Part shown: piece after piece, positions 1-8,368 of the stretch
How the letters are laid out: every line of letters begins with the position of its first letter
How positions within the stretch are numbered: the first letter of the stretch is position 1
Assembly (NCBI GenBank): GCA_000597885.1
Contig: CP004371.1
Span: 6,601,618 to 6,665,617 of the forward strand
Direction of reading: 5' to 3'
Length of the DNA stretch: 64,000 nt
Source of the DNA: Flammeovirgaceae bacterium 311
Lineage (GTDB): Bacteria; Bacteroidota; Bacteroidia; Cytophagales; Cyclobacteriaceae
The notes under the pieces: generated by a model
Seen by the model: the letters and a program-made list of their open reading frames with translations, nothing else
Databases searched by the model: none
What the model was told of the DNA's origin: nothing
Made by a program: the position numbers and the translations under genes

Positions 1-41
1 CGTAGCAGTACTACGCAACAGGTAAATTATAAACTTCAAAC

Positions 42-938
42 ATGTTAGCAGCTAATACTAGTAAATCACAAGCTGTAGTAGTAGCAGATTATCTTAAAAT
101 ACTGGCTGAGCTGCTAAAGTTCAGACTTTCATTTCTGGTAGCTTTCTCTTCTGCCTTTGGTTATTTACTGGCTATGCAGGGACCGGTTCAGTGGGGACAG
201 ATTATCATGCTTTCGCTCGGAGGTTTTTTGGTATCAGGTGCGGCCACTACCATCAATCAGGTGCTGGAGCGTGATTACGACCGGCTGATGAAAAGAACCA
301 TGAACCGCCCAATCCCAACGGGACGTGTTTCTATACAGGAAGCGCTGATGATTGCTGCCGTAGCAGGTGGTATTGGCCTGGTGCTGCTCACCCTGTACAC
401 AAACGTACTTACAACTGCTTTATCGGCTCTGTCGCTTCTGCTCTATAGCTTTGTGTATACGCCCATGAAAAGGGTAGGACCCATTGCCGTTCTGATCGGT
501 GCTTTCCCCGGGGCTTTACCTCCTCTGTTAGGCTGGACGGCTGCCACAGGAGCCATTTCTACCGAGGCACTGATATTATTCGGAATACAATTCGTCTGGC
601 AGTTTCCACACTTCTGGGCCATTGCCTGGGTGGCAGATGAAGATTATAAAAGAGCTGGTTTCAAACTATTGCCACAGGGCGGGCAGAAAGACCTGCGTAC
701 TGCCATACAGATTATGTCTTACACACTGTTTCTGTTACCCCTGGGCCTGTTACCCACCAAACTGGGCATCACCGGTATCAATTCAGCACTGGTCGCAACT
801 ATTTGTGGGGTGTTGTTCCTGTTTCAAACTTTCACCTTAATGAAAGACTGCAGCCAGAAATCTGCTTTGCGTCTTATGTTTGGCTCATTCATATACCTGC
901 CAGTTGTGCAGATTGCTTATTTATTGGATAAAGTATAG
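42..938 (+). CDS. ctaB: Protoheme IX farnesyltransferase (heme O synthase)
   Basis: UbiA-family integral membrane prenyltransferase of 298 aa that adds a farnesyl group to heme B to make heme O for the terminal oxidase. Seen: the first aspartate-rich motif ERDYDRLMKRTMNRP (around residues 75-90), the second region FVWQFPHFWAIAW followed by DEDYKRAGFKLLP, and about nine hydrophobic segments. These are the family's hallmark prenyl-diphosphate binding loops, and length is normal. The first ATG in the frame is used; 41 bases precede it, so any upstream partner (heme A synthase or oxidase subunit I is usual) lies outside the window. It is followed 19 bp later by an oxidase subunit III gene on the same strand, which supports an oxidase assembly operon. 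Confidence 0.95.
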   Translation: MLAANTSKSQAVVVADYLKILAELLKFRLSFLVAFSSAFGYLLAMQGPVQWGQIIMLSLGGFLVSGAATTINQVLERDYDRLMKRTMNRPIPTGRVSIQEALMIAAVAGGIGLVLLTLYTNVLTTALSALSLLLYSFVYTPMKRVGPIAVLIGAFPGALPPLLGWTAATGAISTEALILFGIQFVWQFPHFWAIAWVADEDYKRAGFKLLPQGGQKDLRTAIQIMSYTLFLLPLGLLPTKLGITGINSALVATICGVLFLFQTFTLMKDCSQKSALRLMFGSFIYLPVVQIAYLLDKV

Positions 939-957
939 TGGAGTAGTGGAGAAAAAT

Positions 958-1545
958 ATGCAAAATATCAACTTAACACATGCGGAAGGGCCCCAGCAGA
1001 CCCTTACCATGAATCCCAGCAAGTTTATTGTATGGCTATTTATTGTAGCTATTTTCATGATGTTTGCCGGCTGGACAAGTGCTTTTCTGGTAGCTCGCTC
1101 TGAGGGGGCATTCCTGAACAATGAATTGCCTCAGCTGTTTACCATTACAACCGTAATCCTGTTAATCAGCAGTGTTACCATGCACCTGGCAAAAAACGCT
1201 GTAAAAAAGGATAACCTGGCAGCTGCACGTCTTCTTTTGGGCTTTACCCTGATATTAGGGATTGCATTTCTGGTAGGCCAGTGGCTGAGTTTCAATGACC
1301 TGATCGCACAGGATATTTATTTTGTAGGCGGCAGTGCCATTCAAAGCTTTCTTTATGTATTGCCTTTTATGCACGGTGTGCATATTATTGCGGGACTTAT
1401 CTTTGTAGCCATCGTCATGTATCGCCTGCAACGCTTTCAGATACATGGCAGAAACATGGGCTCTATTGAAATGTGCACTACCTTCTGGCATTTTTTAGAC
1501 GGGCTTTGGCTATACTTGTTCTTCTTTCTAACAATGAACGCATAA
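958..1545 (+). CDS. Cytochrome c oxidase subunit III-like protein (short paralog)
   Basis: A 195-aa membrane protein of the heme-copper oxidase subunit III family. The frame is open further upstream (from 880), but that part overlaps ctaB; the ATG at 958, just after GTGGAGAAAAAT, gives a sensible N-terminus. About five transmembrane helices are visible, with the subunit III signatures GWTSAFLVARSE, MHGVHIIAGL and a C-terminal TFWHFLDGLWLYLFF. It is shorter than the next gene and lacks that gene's longer N-terminal extension and loops. Tandem pairs of subunit III-like genes are common in Bacteroidota oxidase clusters. It probably forms part of the same caa3/aa3-type complex; whether both paralogs are in one enzyme is not shown by sequence. 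Confidence 0.88.
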   Translation: MQNINLTHAEGPQQTLTMNPSKFIVWLFIVAIFMMFAGWTSAFLVARSEGAFLNNELPQLFTITTVILLISSVTMHLAKNAVKKDNLAAARLLLGFTLILGIAFLVGQWLSFNDLIAQDIYFVGGSAIQSFLYVLPFMHGVHIIAGLIFVAIVMYRLQRFQIHGRNMGSIEMCTTFWHFLDGLWLYLFFFLTMNA

Positions 1546-1576
1546 ACCTTAACTGATCTAAACTTTACCTGATTCT

Positions 1577-2335
1577 ATGGCAACCGAAACCGTTAGCATG
1601 AATAGACCAAAGCGGGGCCTGTGGGATGGCGGCCAATCACCCATGAATGCCAGCTACGGCAAACTGATGATGTGGTTCTTTCTGCTCTCAGATGCTTTTA
1701 CTTTTTCCGCTTTGCTTGTAGCCTATGGCATGATCCGCTACAGCAACCTGGCAAACGAAACGGCAGTTGGAGGGGTAGGGACCTATGTTCCTTCTCAGGA
1801 AGCATGGCCTGTACCTGATATGGTCTTCAATGCAGTTCCTTTCCTGCATGGTGTATTCTTACCACTGGTATTTGTAGGCATCATGACCTTTATCCTGATC
1901 ATGAGCAGCGTTACCATGGTACTGGCCGTAGAGGCAGGACACCGTATGGATCGCCGTGCTGTGCAAAAATATCTGCTGTGGACAATCCTTGGTGGTATCA
2001 CTTTCCTGGGTTGCCAGGCATGGGAGTGGGGTCACTTTATAGCCGGTTCCGATACAGGCATATCACTGGCCGATGGCACAAAATTTTATGGTGCTAACCT
2101 GCATATCAATGAATATGGTCCACAGCTGTTTGCCGACCTGTTCTTTTTCATCACAGGCTTCCATGGTACACACGTATTGAGCGGTGTAGTGCTGCTGATC
2201 CTTATTTTCTTTAACACGGCTGTAGGAACTTATGAACGCCGTGGCCATTACGAAATGGTAGAAAAAATTGGTTTATACTGGCACTTTGTTGACCTGGTGT
2301 GGGTATTTGTATTTACGTTCTTCTATTTGATCTGA
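1577..2335 (+). CDS. ctaE: Cytochrome c oxidase subunit III
   Basis: A 252-aa multi-helix membrane protein of the subunit III family of aa3/caa3-type cytochrome oxidase. Seen: GKLMMWFFLLSDAFTFSALL near the N-terminus (the conserved MWxFLxSD region), FLGCQAWEWGHF in the middle, FFITGFHGTHVLSGV, and the C-terminal YWHFVDLVWVFVFTFFYL, which is the classic end of the family. It lies 31 bp after the shorter subunit III paralog and 19 bp before the subunit IV-like gene, in one directional run. The two paralogs are clearly divergent, so this is an old duplication and not a recent one. Confidence 0.94.
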   Translation: MATETVSMNRPKRGLWDGGQSPMNASYGKLMMWFFLLSDAFTFSALLVAYGMIRYSNLANETAVGGVGTYVPSQEAWPVPDMVFNAVPFLHGVFLPLVFVGIMTFILIMSSVTMVLAVEAGHRMDRRAVQKYLLWTILGGITFLGCQAWEWGHFIAGSDTGISLADGTKFYGANLHINEYGPQLFADLFFFITGFHGTHVLSGVVLLILIFFNTAVGTYERRGHYEMVEKIGLYWHFVDLVWVFVFTFFYLI

Positions 2336-2354
2336 TCCATTAACATATACTTCC

Positions 2355-2690
2355 ATGGCTCAAATAAACGACCATCACGATGCGGAGGTAACACCTCAGC
2401 CAGCAAATAAAGAGCATATCAGAAAGATATGGATGACGGCCCTTTTACTAGGTGCCGTTACTGCAGTAGAATTTATCATTGCCTTTACCATGGAGGCAAA
2501 CATGCTAAGAGTTGCCATCTTTATTGGCCTTACCATTGTAAAAGCCTTTTACATAGTGGCAGAGTTCATGCACATGAAGTATGAAACAAAATCTTTGGCC
2601 TGGAGTGTTATTTTACCCACCATCTTTATTGTCTGGCTAATCATAGCCTTGCTAACAGAGGGTGGCCAGGTACTACAGGGAAGAATGTAA
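2355..2690 (+). CDS. ctaF: Cytochrome c oxidase subunit IV-like membrane protein
   Basis: A 111-aa protein with a His/Asp-rich cytosolic N-terminus and three transmembrane helices. It carries the family pattern KAFYIVAEFMHMKYE between helices two and three, typical of the prokaryotic cytochrome C oxidase subunit IV family (COX4_pro/CtaF-like). It is the last gene before a strong intrinsic terminator at 2695-2720, so it closes the structural-subunit part of the operon. The role is presumed structural or stabilising in the oxidase; no catalytic residue is expected. Confidence 0.88.
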   Translation: MAQINDHHDAEVTPQPANKEHIRKIWMTALLLGAVTAVEFIIAFTMEANMLRVAIFIGLTIVKAFYIVAEFMHMKYETKSLAWSVILPTIFIVWLIIALLTEGGQVLQGRM

Positions 2691-2694
2691 ATAT

Positions 2695-2720
2695 AAAAGC
2701 CGGTTTTGCCGGCTTTTTTT
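2695..2720 (+). terminator. Rho-independent terminator after the oxidase subunit genes
   Basis: A 9-bp stem AAAAGCCGG / CCGGCTTTT with a TTTTG loop, followed by a run of T. It starts 4 bp after the stop codon of the subunit IV-like gene and separates it from the SCO gene. Confidence 0.9.
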
Positions 2721-2760
2721 CTTTAAGGTAAATTATTCTGATCTCCCGGCTGTTTAAGAA

Positions 2761-3426
2761 ATGGGGTTGAATAAAATTCAAATGCGTAAACTAATCTTCT
2801 TATTCATTTTGCTGCTCATACCGGTAGGCATTATCCTGTTCCTGCACCGCTATGGACAGAATCATTACGAAATTCCGGTATACTTCAGCAACGCTGCTGA
2901 TATGTCGTCAGACATATGTGTATTTCCCGAAGGACAGCACCATGTGCCGGTATTTGCTTTTACAGATCAGGATAACCGTCTTGTAAGCGAAGCCTGGCTG
3001 GAAGATAAAATAACGGTGGTGGACTTTATCTTCACAAACTGCCCCACCATGTGCAAAGATATGTCGGCCGAAATGTTGCGAGTACAGGAAGCTTTCAGGG
3101 ACGATTCCGAACTGCAGTTACTTTCGTTTACTGTAGATCCGGAGTACGATCAGCCACGGGTGCTAAAAGAGTATGCTGAAAGAATTGGTGTAAAAGAAGA
3201 CAACTGGCGCTTTCTGACCGGTGATAAATCGCCGCTTTATGATGTTGCCCGCTGTGGTTTTTTACTGCCGGTACAGGCTGGAAACAGTGGTTCAGATGAT
3301 TTTATCCATAGCAACAAGTTTATACTGGTAGATGGACAGCGCCGCATCAGGGGATATTATGATGGCGATAACCGCCAGGAGGTAGACAGGCTTGTTCAGG
3401 AAATACGAATCTTAAAAATGGAGTAG
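2761..3426 (+). CDS. SCO1/SenC-family copper chaperone
   Basis: A 221-aa membrane-anchored thioredoxin-fold protein that delivers copper to the CuA site of cytochrome oxidase subunit II. Seen: an N-terminal hydrophobic anchor (about residues 8-26), the copper-binding CPTMC motif (Cys94 and Cys98) in FIFTNCPTMCKDM, the conserved SFTVDPEYDQP segment, and the third ligand His183 in FIHSNKFILVDG. All three copper ligands are present. The ATG at 2782 (MRKLIFLF) is an equally possible start. It lies after the oxidase terminator and 7 bp before the DUF420 gene, forming an assembly-factor sub-operon with the next three genes. Confidence 0.92.
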   Translation: MGLNKIQMRKLIFLFILLLIPVGIILFLHRYGQNHYEIPVYFSNAADMSSDICVFPEGQHHVPVFAFTDQDNRLVSEAWLEDKITVVDFIFTNCPTMCKDMSAEMLRVQEAFRDDSELQLLSFTVDPEYDQPRVLKEYAERIGVKEDNWRFLTGDKSPLYDVARCGFLLPVQAGNSGSDDFIHSNKFILVDGQRRIRGYYDGDNRQEVDRLVQEIRILKME

Positions 3427-3433
3427 TTGTAAA

Positions 3434-4024
3434 ATGGCCGAACTGATATACCCCAGGAACGAAAAGAATCTGCTGCGTGGCATTATTGCCGTTTCAGTAG
3501 CAGTACCACTGGTAGTAGCTTTTCTTTTGTTTTCACCCTTCAAGGTAAACCTGCCTGTAGAGCTGGTTCAGCATTTCCCAACAGTAATTGCCACCCTTAA
3601 CAGTTTCACGGCTGTACTATTGGTTGCAGCACTTGTTGCTGTTCGTAAACGTAACATAAAGCTGCACCGCCAGCTAATGCTGGGTGCCATGGCTTTGGGC
3701 GCGCTGTTCCTGGTTTTTTATGTACTTTATCATGCCAGTGTTCCCTCTACTAAATTTGGTGATGTAAATGGCGATTATGTGCGTGATGCTGCCGAGCAGG
3801 CTGCAGTAGGCTATAGCCTCTATGTGTATACCTTTGTCTTGCTCACCCATATAGTATTTGCAGCAGTAGTATTGCCTTTTGTACTGATGGCTGCCTATTT
3901 TGCGTTAAAAGATAATATAAGACTACACCAGAAGGTTGTAAAGTGGGCATACCCCATGTGGCTATTTGTTAGCATCAGCGGTGTGATGGTGTATTTTATG
4001 ATCAGACCTTATTATCAGTTTTAG
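3434..4024 (+). CDS. DUF420 membrane protein (CtaM-like oxidase assembly factor)
   Basis: A 196-aa integral membrane protein with about five helices. The pattern NSFTAVLLVAALVAVRKRNIKLHRQ, in its shortened form RKRNIKLHRQLMLGAM, and the later IRLHQKVVKWAYPMW with repeated basic-LHxK/R motifs are the signature of the DUF420 family. Family members such as CtaM of Firmicutes are needed for maturation of heme A-type oxidases. The position between SCO and the small CxxC protein fits an oxidase biogenesis role. The function in this organism is inferred from family and neighbours. Confidence 0.85.
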   Translation: MAELIYPRNEKNLLRGIIAVSVAVPLVVAFLLFSPFKVNLPVELVQHFPTVIATLNSFTAVLLVAALVAVRKRNIKLHRQLMLGAMALGALFLVFYVLYHASVPSTKFGDVNGDYVRDAAEQAAVGYSLYVYTFVLLTHIVFAAVVLPFVLMAAYFALKDNIRLHQKVVKWAYPMWLFVSISGVMVYFMIRPYYQF

Positions 4025-4030
4025 CAGAAA

Positions 4031-4306
4031 ATGATGAAGCGCATTCATAAAAGTGTATTTTTCTTCATGGGATTTTTAGTGCTGCTGGTAAATCAGGCTA
4101 GTGCACAATGTGCCATGTGCAGGTCTACGCTGGAAAGTAATGTAAGCGACGGCTCTTTTCTATTAACCAGTGATAACCTGAATACAGGGATCATCTATCT
4201 GTTTGTTACTCCTTACTTACTGATCATGGCTGTTGGTCTGATCTGGTATTACAACGCACGCAAAAATGCCCGAAATATCCACCGCAGAAGCTATTCTCAA
4301 ATCTAA
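4031..4306 (+). CDS. Small membrane protein with N-terminal signal and CxxC motif
   Basis: A 91-aa protein of unknown function. It has a hydrophobic signal-like N-terminus ending in ASAQ, then CAMC (a CxxC pair) just after the predicted cleavage point, and one transmembrane helix (roughly residues 52-74) followed by a basic tail. A periplasmic CxxC next to a membrane helix suggests metal or thiol chemistry, and the location downstream of SCO and DUF420 suggests an oxidase assembly accessory. That role is inference. The 3' end overlaps the next gene by 41 bases in another frame, a sign of translational coupling. Confidence 0.75.
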   Translation: MMKRIHKSVFFFMGFLVLLVNQASAQCAMCRSTLESNVSDGSFLLTSDNLNTGIIYLFVTPYLLIMAVGLIWYYNARKNARNIHRRSYSQI

Positions 4307-4664
4307 ATGCCCGCGTTGCCATAGGGGTAATATCTATGTACACCCTGCCTATCATACCGGCTTCAGCAAAACCAACAAGCTGTGCCCGCACTGTGGACTG
4401 ATGTTTGAGCGGGAGCCGGGTTTCTTTTTTGGTGCCATGTACATCAGCTATATGTTCACAGTTGCAATTTTGCTTGGCACTTCTTTTGTACTATATTTTG
4501 GATTCGATGATCCACCGCTATTGGTTTACCTTCTGAGCGTTCCTTTGGTTACCCTGCTGCTTTTACCCCTAAGTTTCAGGTTTTCCCGGGTGCTTTATCT
4601 GTATGCCTTTGGTGGAGTAAGCTATAACAGGTCTTATGCAAAAGGCCCGCTGAATCCAAAATAA
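4266..4664 (+). CDS. DUF983 membrane protein with zinc-ribbon
   Basis: A 132-aa protein beginning inside the preceding gene. The N-terminus carries two zinc-ribbon pairs, CPRC (in KSKCPRCHRGNIY) and CPHC (in KLCPHCGLMFE), followed by EREPGFFFGAMYISYMF and two transmembrane helices. This arrangement is diagnostic of the DUF983 family, common in Bacteroidota and Alphaproteobacteria next to oxidase genes. The biochemical function is unknown. It ends 5 bp before the histidine kinase start, so the kinase may be co-transcribed. Confidence 0.85.
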   Translation: MPEISTAEAILKSKCPRCHRGNIYVHPAYHTGFSKTNKLCPHCGLMFEREPGFFFGAMYISYMFTVAILLGTSFVLYFGFDDPPLLVYLLSVPLVTLLLLPLSFRFSRVLYLYAFGGVSYNRSYAKGPLNPK

Positions 4665-4669
4665 AGACT

Positions 4670-7600
4670 ATGCTTAACCACTTGCGCTTTTCATGGCAGC
4701 TTGTTCCTTACATCATTTTACTGGCAGGCCTGCTGGTATGGTGGGGAGCCGTGGCACTGGCTCCGGAGCCGCACGAGAAGGTAAGCAACACACTGCAGGA
4801 AGAAAGCAGGAAAATTGAACAAAGGCTGCAGGAGATTACAAATGTGCTGCAGCACCATGCAGATCAGCCTTTTTCCTACCTGCCTAAAAAGCTCCCTTAT
4901 CCCTATTACATTTACACCAGCGAGCAACCCTGGTTCTGGTCAGATTACCACCTGCTGCCATCATACTCACTCCTGAAGTCTGGATTACCGGTACAGTTCC
5001 TGAACATGCCCGATGGCCAGTTTCTGGCCTATCAGCGGGAGGTAGTACTGGCAAGCAAATCTTATAATATTTTTATGCTACTGCCGCTGCAGAGCACTCT
5101 TTTTGAAGCTTACGCTGGTCAGCGCTATAACCCGGAAATTTTCTCATCGGCTTCCTTTAGCCTTAGTGCAACCAAAGCAGAGGGTTTTAGTCCGGTTTAC
5201 CTCCAGTCTGTAGATGAACCGCTCTTCTGGCTGGCACTCTCCCCCGGCTATGCCAGGGGGTATGAAAACCTGCTTGAGCTGGCAGCATGGTTTGTATTGC
5301 TTGGTTTTTTAGGGGTGGCAGTCGTGTTCTGGCGCGAAGCCTATCATTATGCAGGAGTAGAAAAGAAGAAGTTTTTAGTATATGCAGCCCTTTTTCTGGT
5401 TGTCCGGGTACTGATGCTGGCACCCGATCTGCCACATCGGATCTATCCGCTTTCCATCTTTAACCCACAATATTATGCATCTTCCAGCCTGAATCCTTCT
5501 CTGGCAGACTTTCTGCTGAATGTACTTTTTTTACTGGGGGTACTTTTGCTTGTATGGCCATATCGGAAATTTATAGTGCTTAAGCTGGAAGACTGGGCAG
5601 GCCTGCGCTTTTTCAACCTGATAGCAGTTGTGTGGGTGCTGCTTGGATTGCTGCTGCATTACTACCTGATGCGCCTGCTTTTTTATCATGCCCAGTTTTC
5701 TCTGGATATCACACAAAATATTGAACCATCTCTTCTAAAAATTCTCGCCTGGGGAGTGGTGGCCATTGTATCGGTTCTGTTCTTTCTTTTCACACACCCG
5801 GCCATGAGCTGGCTGAGAAGCAGCAGATTCAGGCAGAAGGATATACTGCAGATAGGAGTATTGTTACTGTTGTGGTGCCTGGTATTGGTCTGGATTTCTC
5901 CTGTAAGCTTATTTTTGCTGCCTGCCTTGGTATTTTATGGTTTTCTCTACAGGCAGCTTACCCGCAGATCACCCGCTCCCAAGCTCAACTATACGCTCTT
6001 TATATATTTGTTCGGAGCAGCCATAATTTGTGCGCTTTCTGCCTCACTGGCCCTGCACAGTCAGCGCAAAACCAGTTTACTTGCCGAAAAAGAAAGGCTG
6101 GCATCGCAGGTGCTTACCGAAAGGGATCTGGTAGGTGAGTACCTGCTTCATGAAGCAGCCCTTAACATCCAGAATGATCCATACATCGTAAACCGTTTTC
6201 TTAGTCCACTATTCAGCAAAGAGGGCATTGAACAAAAAATCAGAAGACAGTACCTCAGCCGCTATTTTGACAAATATGAAATAGCCATCCGTCTTTTTGG
6301 GCTGGGAGGCTATCCGCTTAGCAACCAGTATACAGCTTCTTATTTTACACTGGAGCAACAGGCAATGGAGCAGGGCGAATCTACCGGCCTGGAGGGTTTG
6401 TACCGCTTTAGCGGCGAGGGTGTAGGAGACTACAGCTATAAAAAGTTCGTGCCGGTATATTTCCAACAGTCTGCTATAGGCTATGTATTGATGGAGTCGA
6501 GGCTGAAACGTTACCAGCCCCGTACCGTATATCCGGAGTTGTTTACCAGCCAGCAGCTAACGGAGCCTCTTTTCGAAAGAAGTAATTACGCAGTTTTTGT
6601 GAATGGAAGACTGCGCTTCGATGCGGGTGAATTTGATTACCTGCATTTGTTTCCGGATGATCTGCTTGAGGATGAGCAGCTGTATCAGGAGGGGGTTTTT
6701 ACCCAGGATTATCACCACTATGCCCTCAGGGGCGAAGACAACAGGGTTGTAGTGGTATCCAGTCCGGCACAGCCCTTTAGCATTATTTACGCTAATTTCT
6801 CATTTCTGCTCCTGTTCCTGCTTTTCCTGATTACACTCTATGTAATTGGATACCTGCTGATCAAGCGCCTGTCGGTGCGCTACCTGAACTTTACCACAAA
6901 GATTCAGCTCTACCTTAACTTTGCAATTTTTCTTCCACTGCTCATCATTACGGTATCCACACTTAGTCTTATCAGCCAGAGTTACCGAAAGGAAACAGAA
7001 CAGCAGTTTTTTGATACGGCAGAAAGCATCAGCAGGGGCATGTCAGATCTGTTGCAGGATTATCAGCAGGGATATATTGACCGGGAAATGCTTGGCACAA
7101 ACCTGGACCGTATTTCACGCTATACTGAAACCGATATACATCTCTTCGATACGCAAGGGATTTTACAGGCAACGAGTCAGCCGGCTATTTACCAGAAAAA
7201 TTACCTGGCGCCGGTAATCAACCCATACGCACAGGCTGAAATCGTGGAACAACACCACCGGCAGACTATCTTAACCGAAACGGTTGGCAGGCTGCAATAC
7301 CGCTCTGCCTATGTTGCAGTAAGGAGCAACAGCAGTGGAGAACTGCTGGGTATCGTAAGCGTTCCTTTCTTTGATTCTGGTTATGTACTACAGCGGCAGC
7401 TGTCGGCTATCTTTTCTAACATCGTTTCTATTTTTGCCACCCTGTTCCTGGTGTTCCTGCTGCTGCTGTATGTGTTTTCAAAGGAGTTGACGGCACCACT
7501 CCGCTATATAGCAGACCGGCTAAGACTTATCAGTTTAACAGGTAAAAATGAACCCTTAAGCTGGCCTACCGAAGATGAGATAGGTCTGCTGGTGCGTGAG

Positions 7601-8368
7601 TACAACCATATGCTGCTGAACCTGCAGGCCAGTAAAGAAGCACTCTCCAGATCTGAAAAAGAGAGTGCCTGGCGCGAAATGGCCAAGCAGGTAGCACATG
7701 AGATTAAAAATCCGCTTACGCCTATGCGGCTTAGCCTGCAGCACCTGAACCGCCGCCTACAACCCTCTTTAGAGGAAGCTGAAAAAGACAGGGTGAACAG
7801 ATCCTTTCAGTCAATTCTGGATCAGATTGATACGTTAAGCGATATCGCTACCAGCTTTTCGGCTTTTGCCAAAATGCCGGCCCCACGGCAGGAGAGCTTC
7901 GATGTGGCAGCTGTGCTAAGCAGGGTGGTGCGGCTCTACACCAGCGATCAGCACTATCAGCTGGAGGTAGCTATACCGGATGGTACCTGGCTGGTGCAGG
8001 GAGATGAGCAAATGATGCAGCGTACGTTCAATAACCTCATCCTGAATGGCATACAGGCTGTGCCTTCCGACAGGCAGCCACAGCTGGAAATAAGCCTTGA
8101 GGAGAAAGAAATACATAAAGTTTTGATCAAAATAAAGGACAATGGTACAGGCATCGCTGAAACTATACGTCATAAAGTATTTGTTCCTAACTTTAGTACA
8201 AAAAACAGCGGTTCCGGATTAGGCCTGGCCATTGCTAAAAGAGGAATAGAGCATGCCGGTGGCCGGATCTGGTTTGAGAGTAATTCAGAGCAGTATGCGA
8301 TGGAGGGCGCTCACAGCCGCGACGAAGCAGGTACTACCTTCTTCATAGAATTGCCTTTGGTGAACTAA
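4670..8368 (+). CDS. Large NtrY-like membrane sensor histidine kinase
   Basis: A 1232-aa sensor kinase. The N-terminal half holds one helix (about 12-31), a periplasmic region, then a cluster of roughly seven hydrophobic helices up to about residue 470, a second extracytoplasmic stretch, and helices near 708-730, 750-771 and 917-938. A HAMP-like linker follows (about 940-990). The HisKA H-box is AHEIKNPLTPMRLSLQHL with phospho-acceptor His1010, preceded by SAWREMAKQV, the NtrY-type sequence. ATPase motifs are FNNLILNGIQAV (N-box, about 1120), DNGTGI (G1, about 1157) and GSGLGLAIAKRG (G2). No response regulator is adjacent, so the partner is elsewhere. It is much longer than a typical NtrY because of the extra membrane module. 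The stop codon touches the ATG of the next gene. Confidence 0.9.
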   Translation: MLNHLRFSWQLVPYIILLAGLLVWWGAVALAPEPHEKVSNTLQEESRKIEQRLQEITNVLQHHADQPFSYLPKKLPYPYYIYTSEQPWFWSDYHLLPSYSLLKSGLPVQFLNMPDGQFLAYQREVVLASKSYNIFMLLPLQSTLFEAYAGQRYNPEIFSSASFSLSATKAEGFSPVYLQSVDEPLFWLALSPGYARGYENLLELAAWFVLLGFLGVAVVFWREAYHYAGVEKKKFLVYAALFLVVRVLMLAPDLPHRIYPLSIFNPQYYASSSLNPSLADFLLNVLFLLGVLLLVWPYRKFIVLKLEDWAGLRFFNLIAVVWVLLGLLLHYYLMRLLFYHAQFSLDITQNIEPSLLKILAWGVVAIVSVLFFLFTHPAMSWLRSSRFRQKDILQIGVLLLLWCLVLVWISPVSLFLLPALVFYGFLYRQLTRRSPAPKLNYTLFIYLFGAAIICALSASLALHSQRKTSLLAEKERLASQVLTERDLVGEYLLHEAALNIQNDPYIVNRFLSPLFSKEGIEQKIRRQYLSRYFDKYEIAIRLFGLGGYPLSNQYTASYFTLEQQAMEQGESTGLEGLYRFSGEGVGDYSYKKFVPVYFQQSAIGYVLMESRLKRYQPRTVYPELFTSQQLTEPLFERSNYAVFVNGRLRFDAGEFDYLHLFPDDLLEDEQLYQEGVFTQDYHHYALRGEDNRVVVVSSPAQPFSIIYANFSFLLLFLLFLITLYVIGYLLIKRLSVRYLNFTTKIQLYLNFAIFLPLLIITVSTLSLISQSYRKETEQQFFDTAESISRGMSDLLQDYQQGYIDREMLGTNLDRISRYTETDIHLFDTQGILQATSQPAIYQKNYLAPVINPYAQAEIVEQHHRQTILTETVGRLQYRSAYVAVRSNSSGELLGIVSVPFFDSGYVLQRQLSAIFSNIVSIFATLFLVFLLLLYVFSKELTAPLRYIADRLRLISLTGKNEPLSWPTEDEIGLLVREYNHMLLNLQASKEALSRSEKESAWREMAKQVAHEIKNPLTPMRLSLQHLNRRLQPSLEEAEKDRVNRSFQSILDQIDTLSDIATSFSAFAKMPAPRQESFDVAAVLSRVVRLYTSDQHYQLEVAIPDGTWLVQGDEQMMQRTFNNLILNGIQAVPSDRQPQLEISLEEKEIHKVLIKIKDNGTGIAETIRHKVFVPNFSTKNSGSGLGLAIAKRGIEHAGGRIWFESNSEQYAMEGAHSRDEAGTTFFIELPLVN

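Noticed and set aside
880..957. Upstream start for the short subunit III paralog
   Set aside because: It would overlap ctaB by about 60 bases; the ATG at 958 has a purine-rich leader and a normal N-terminus.
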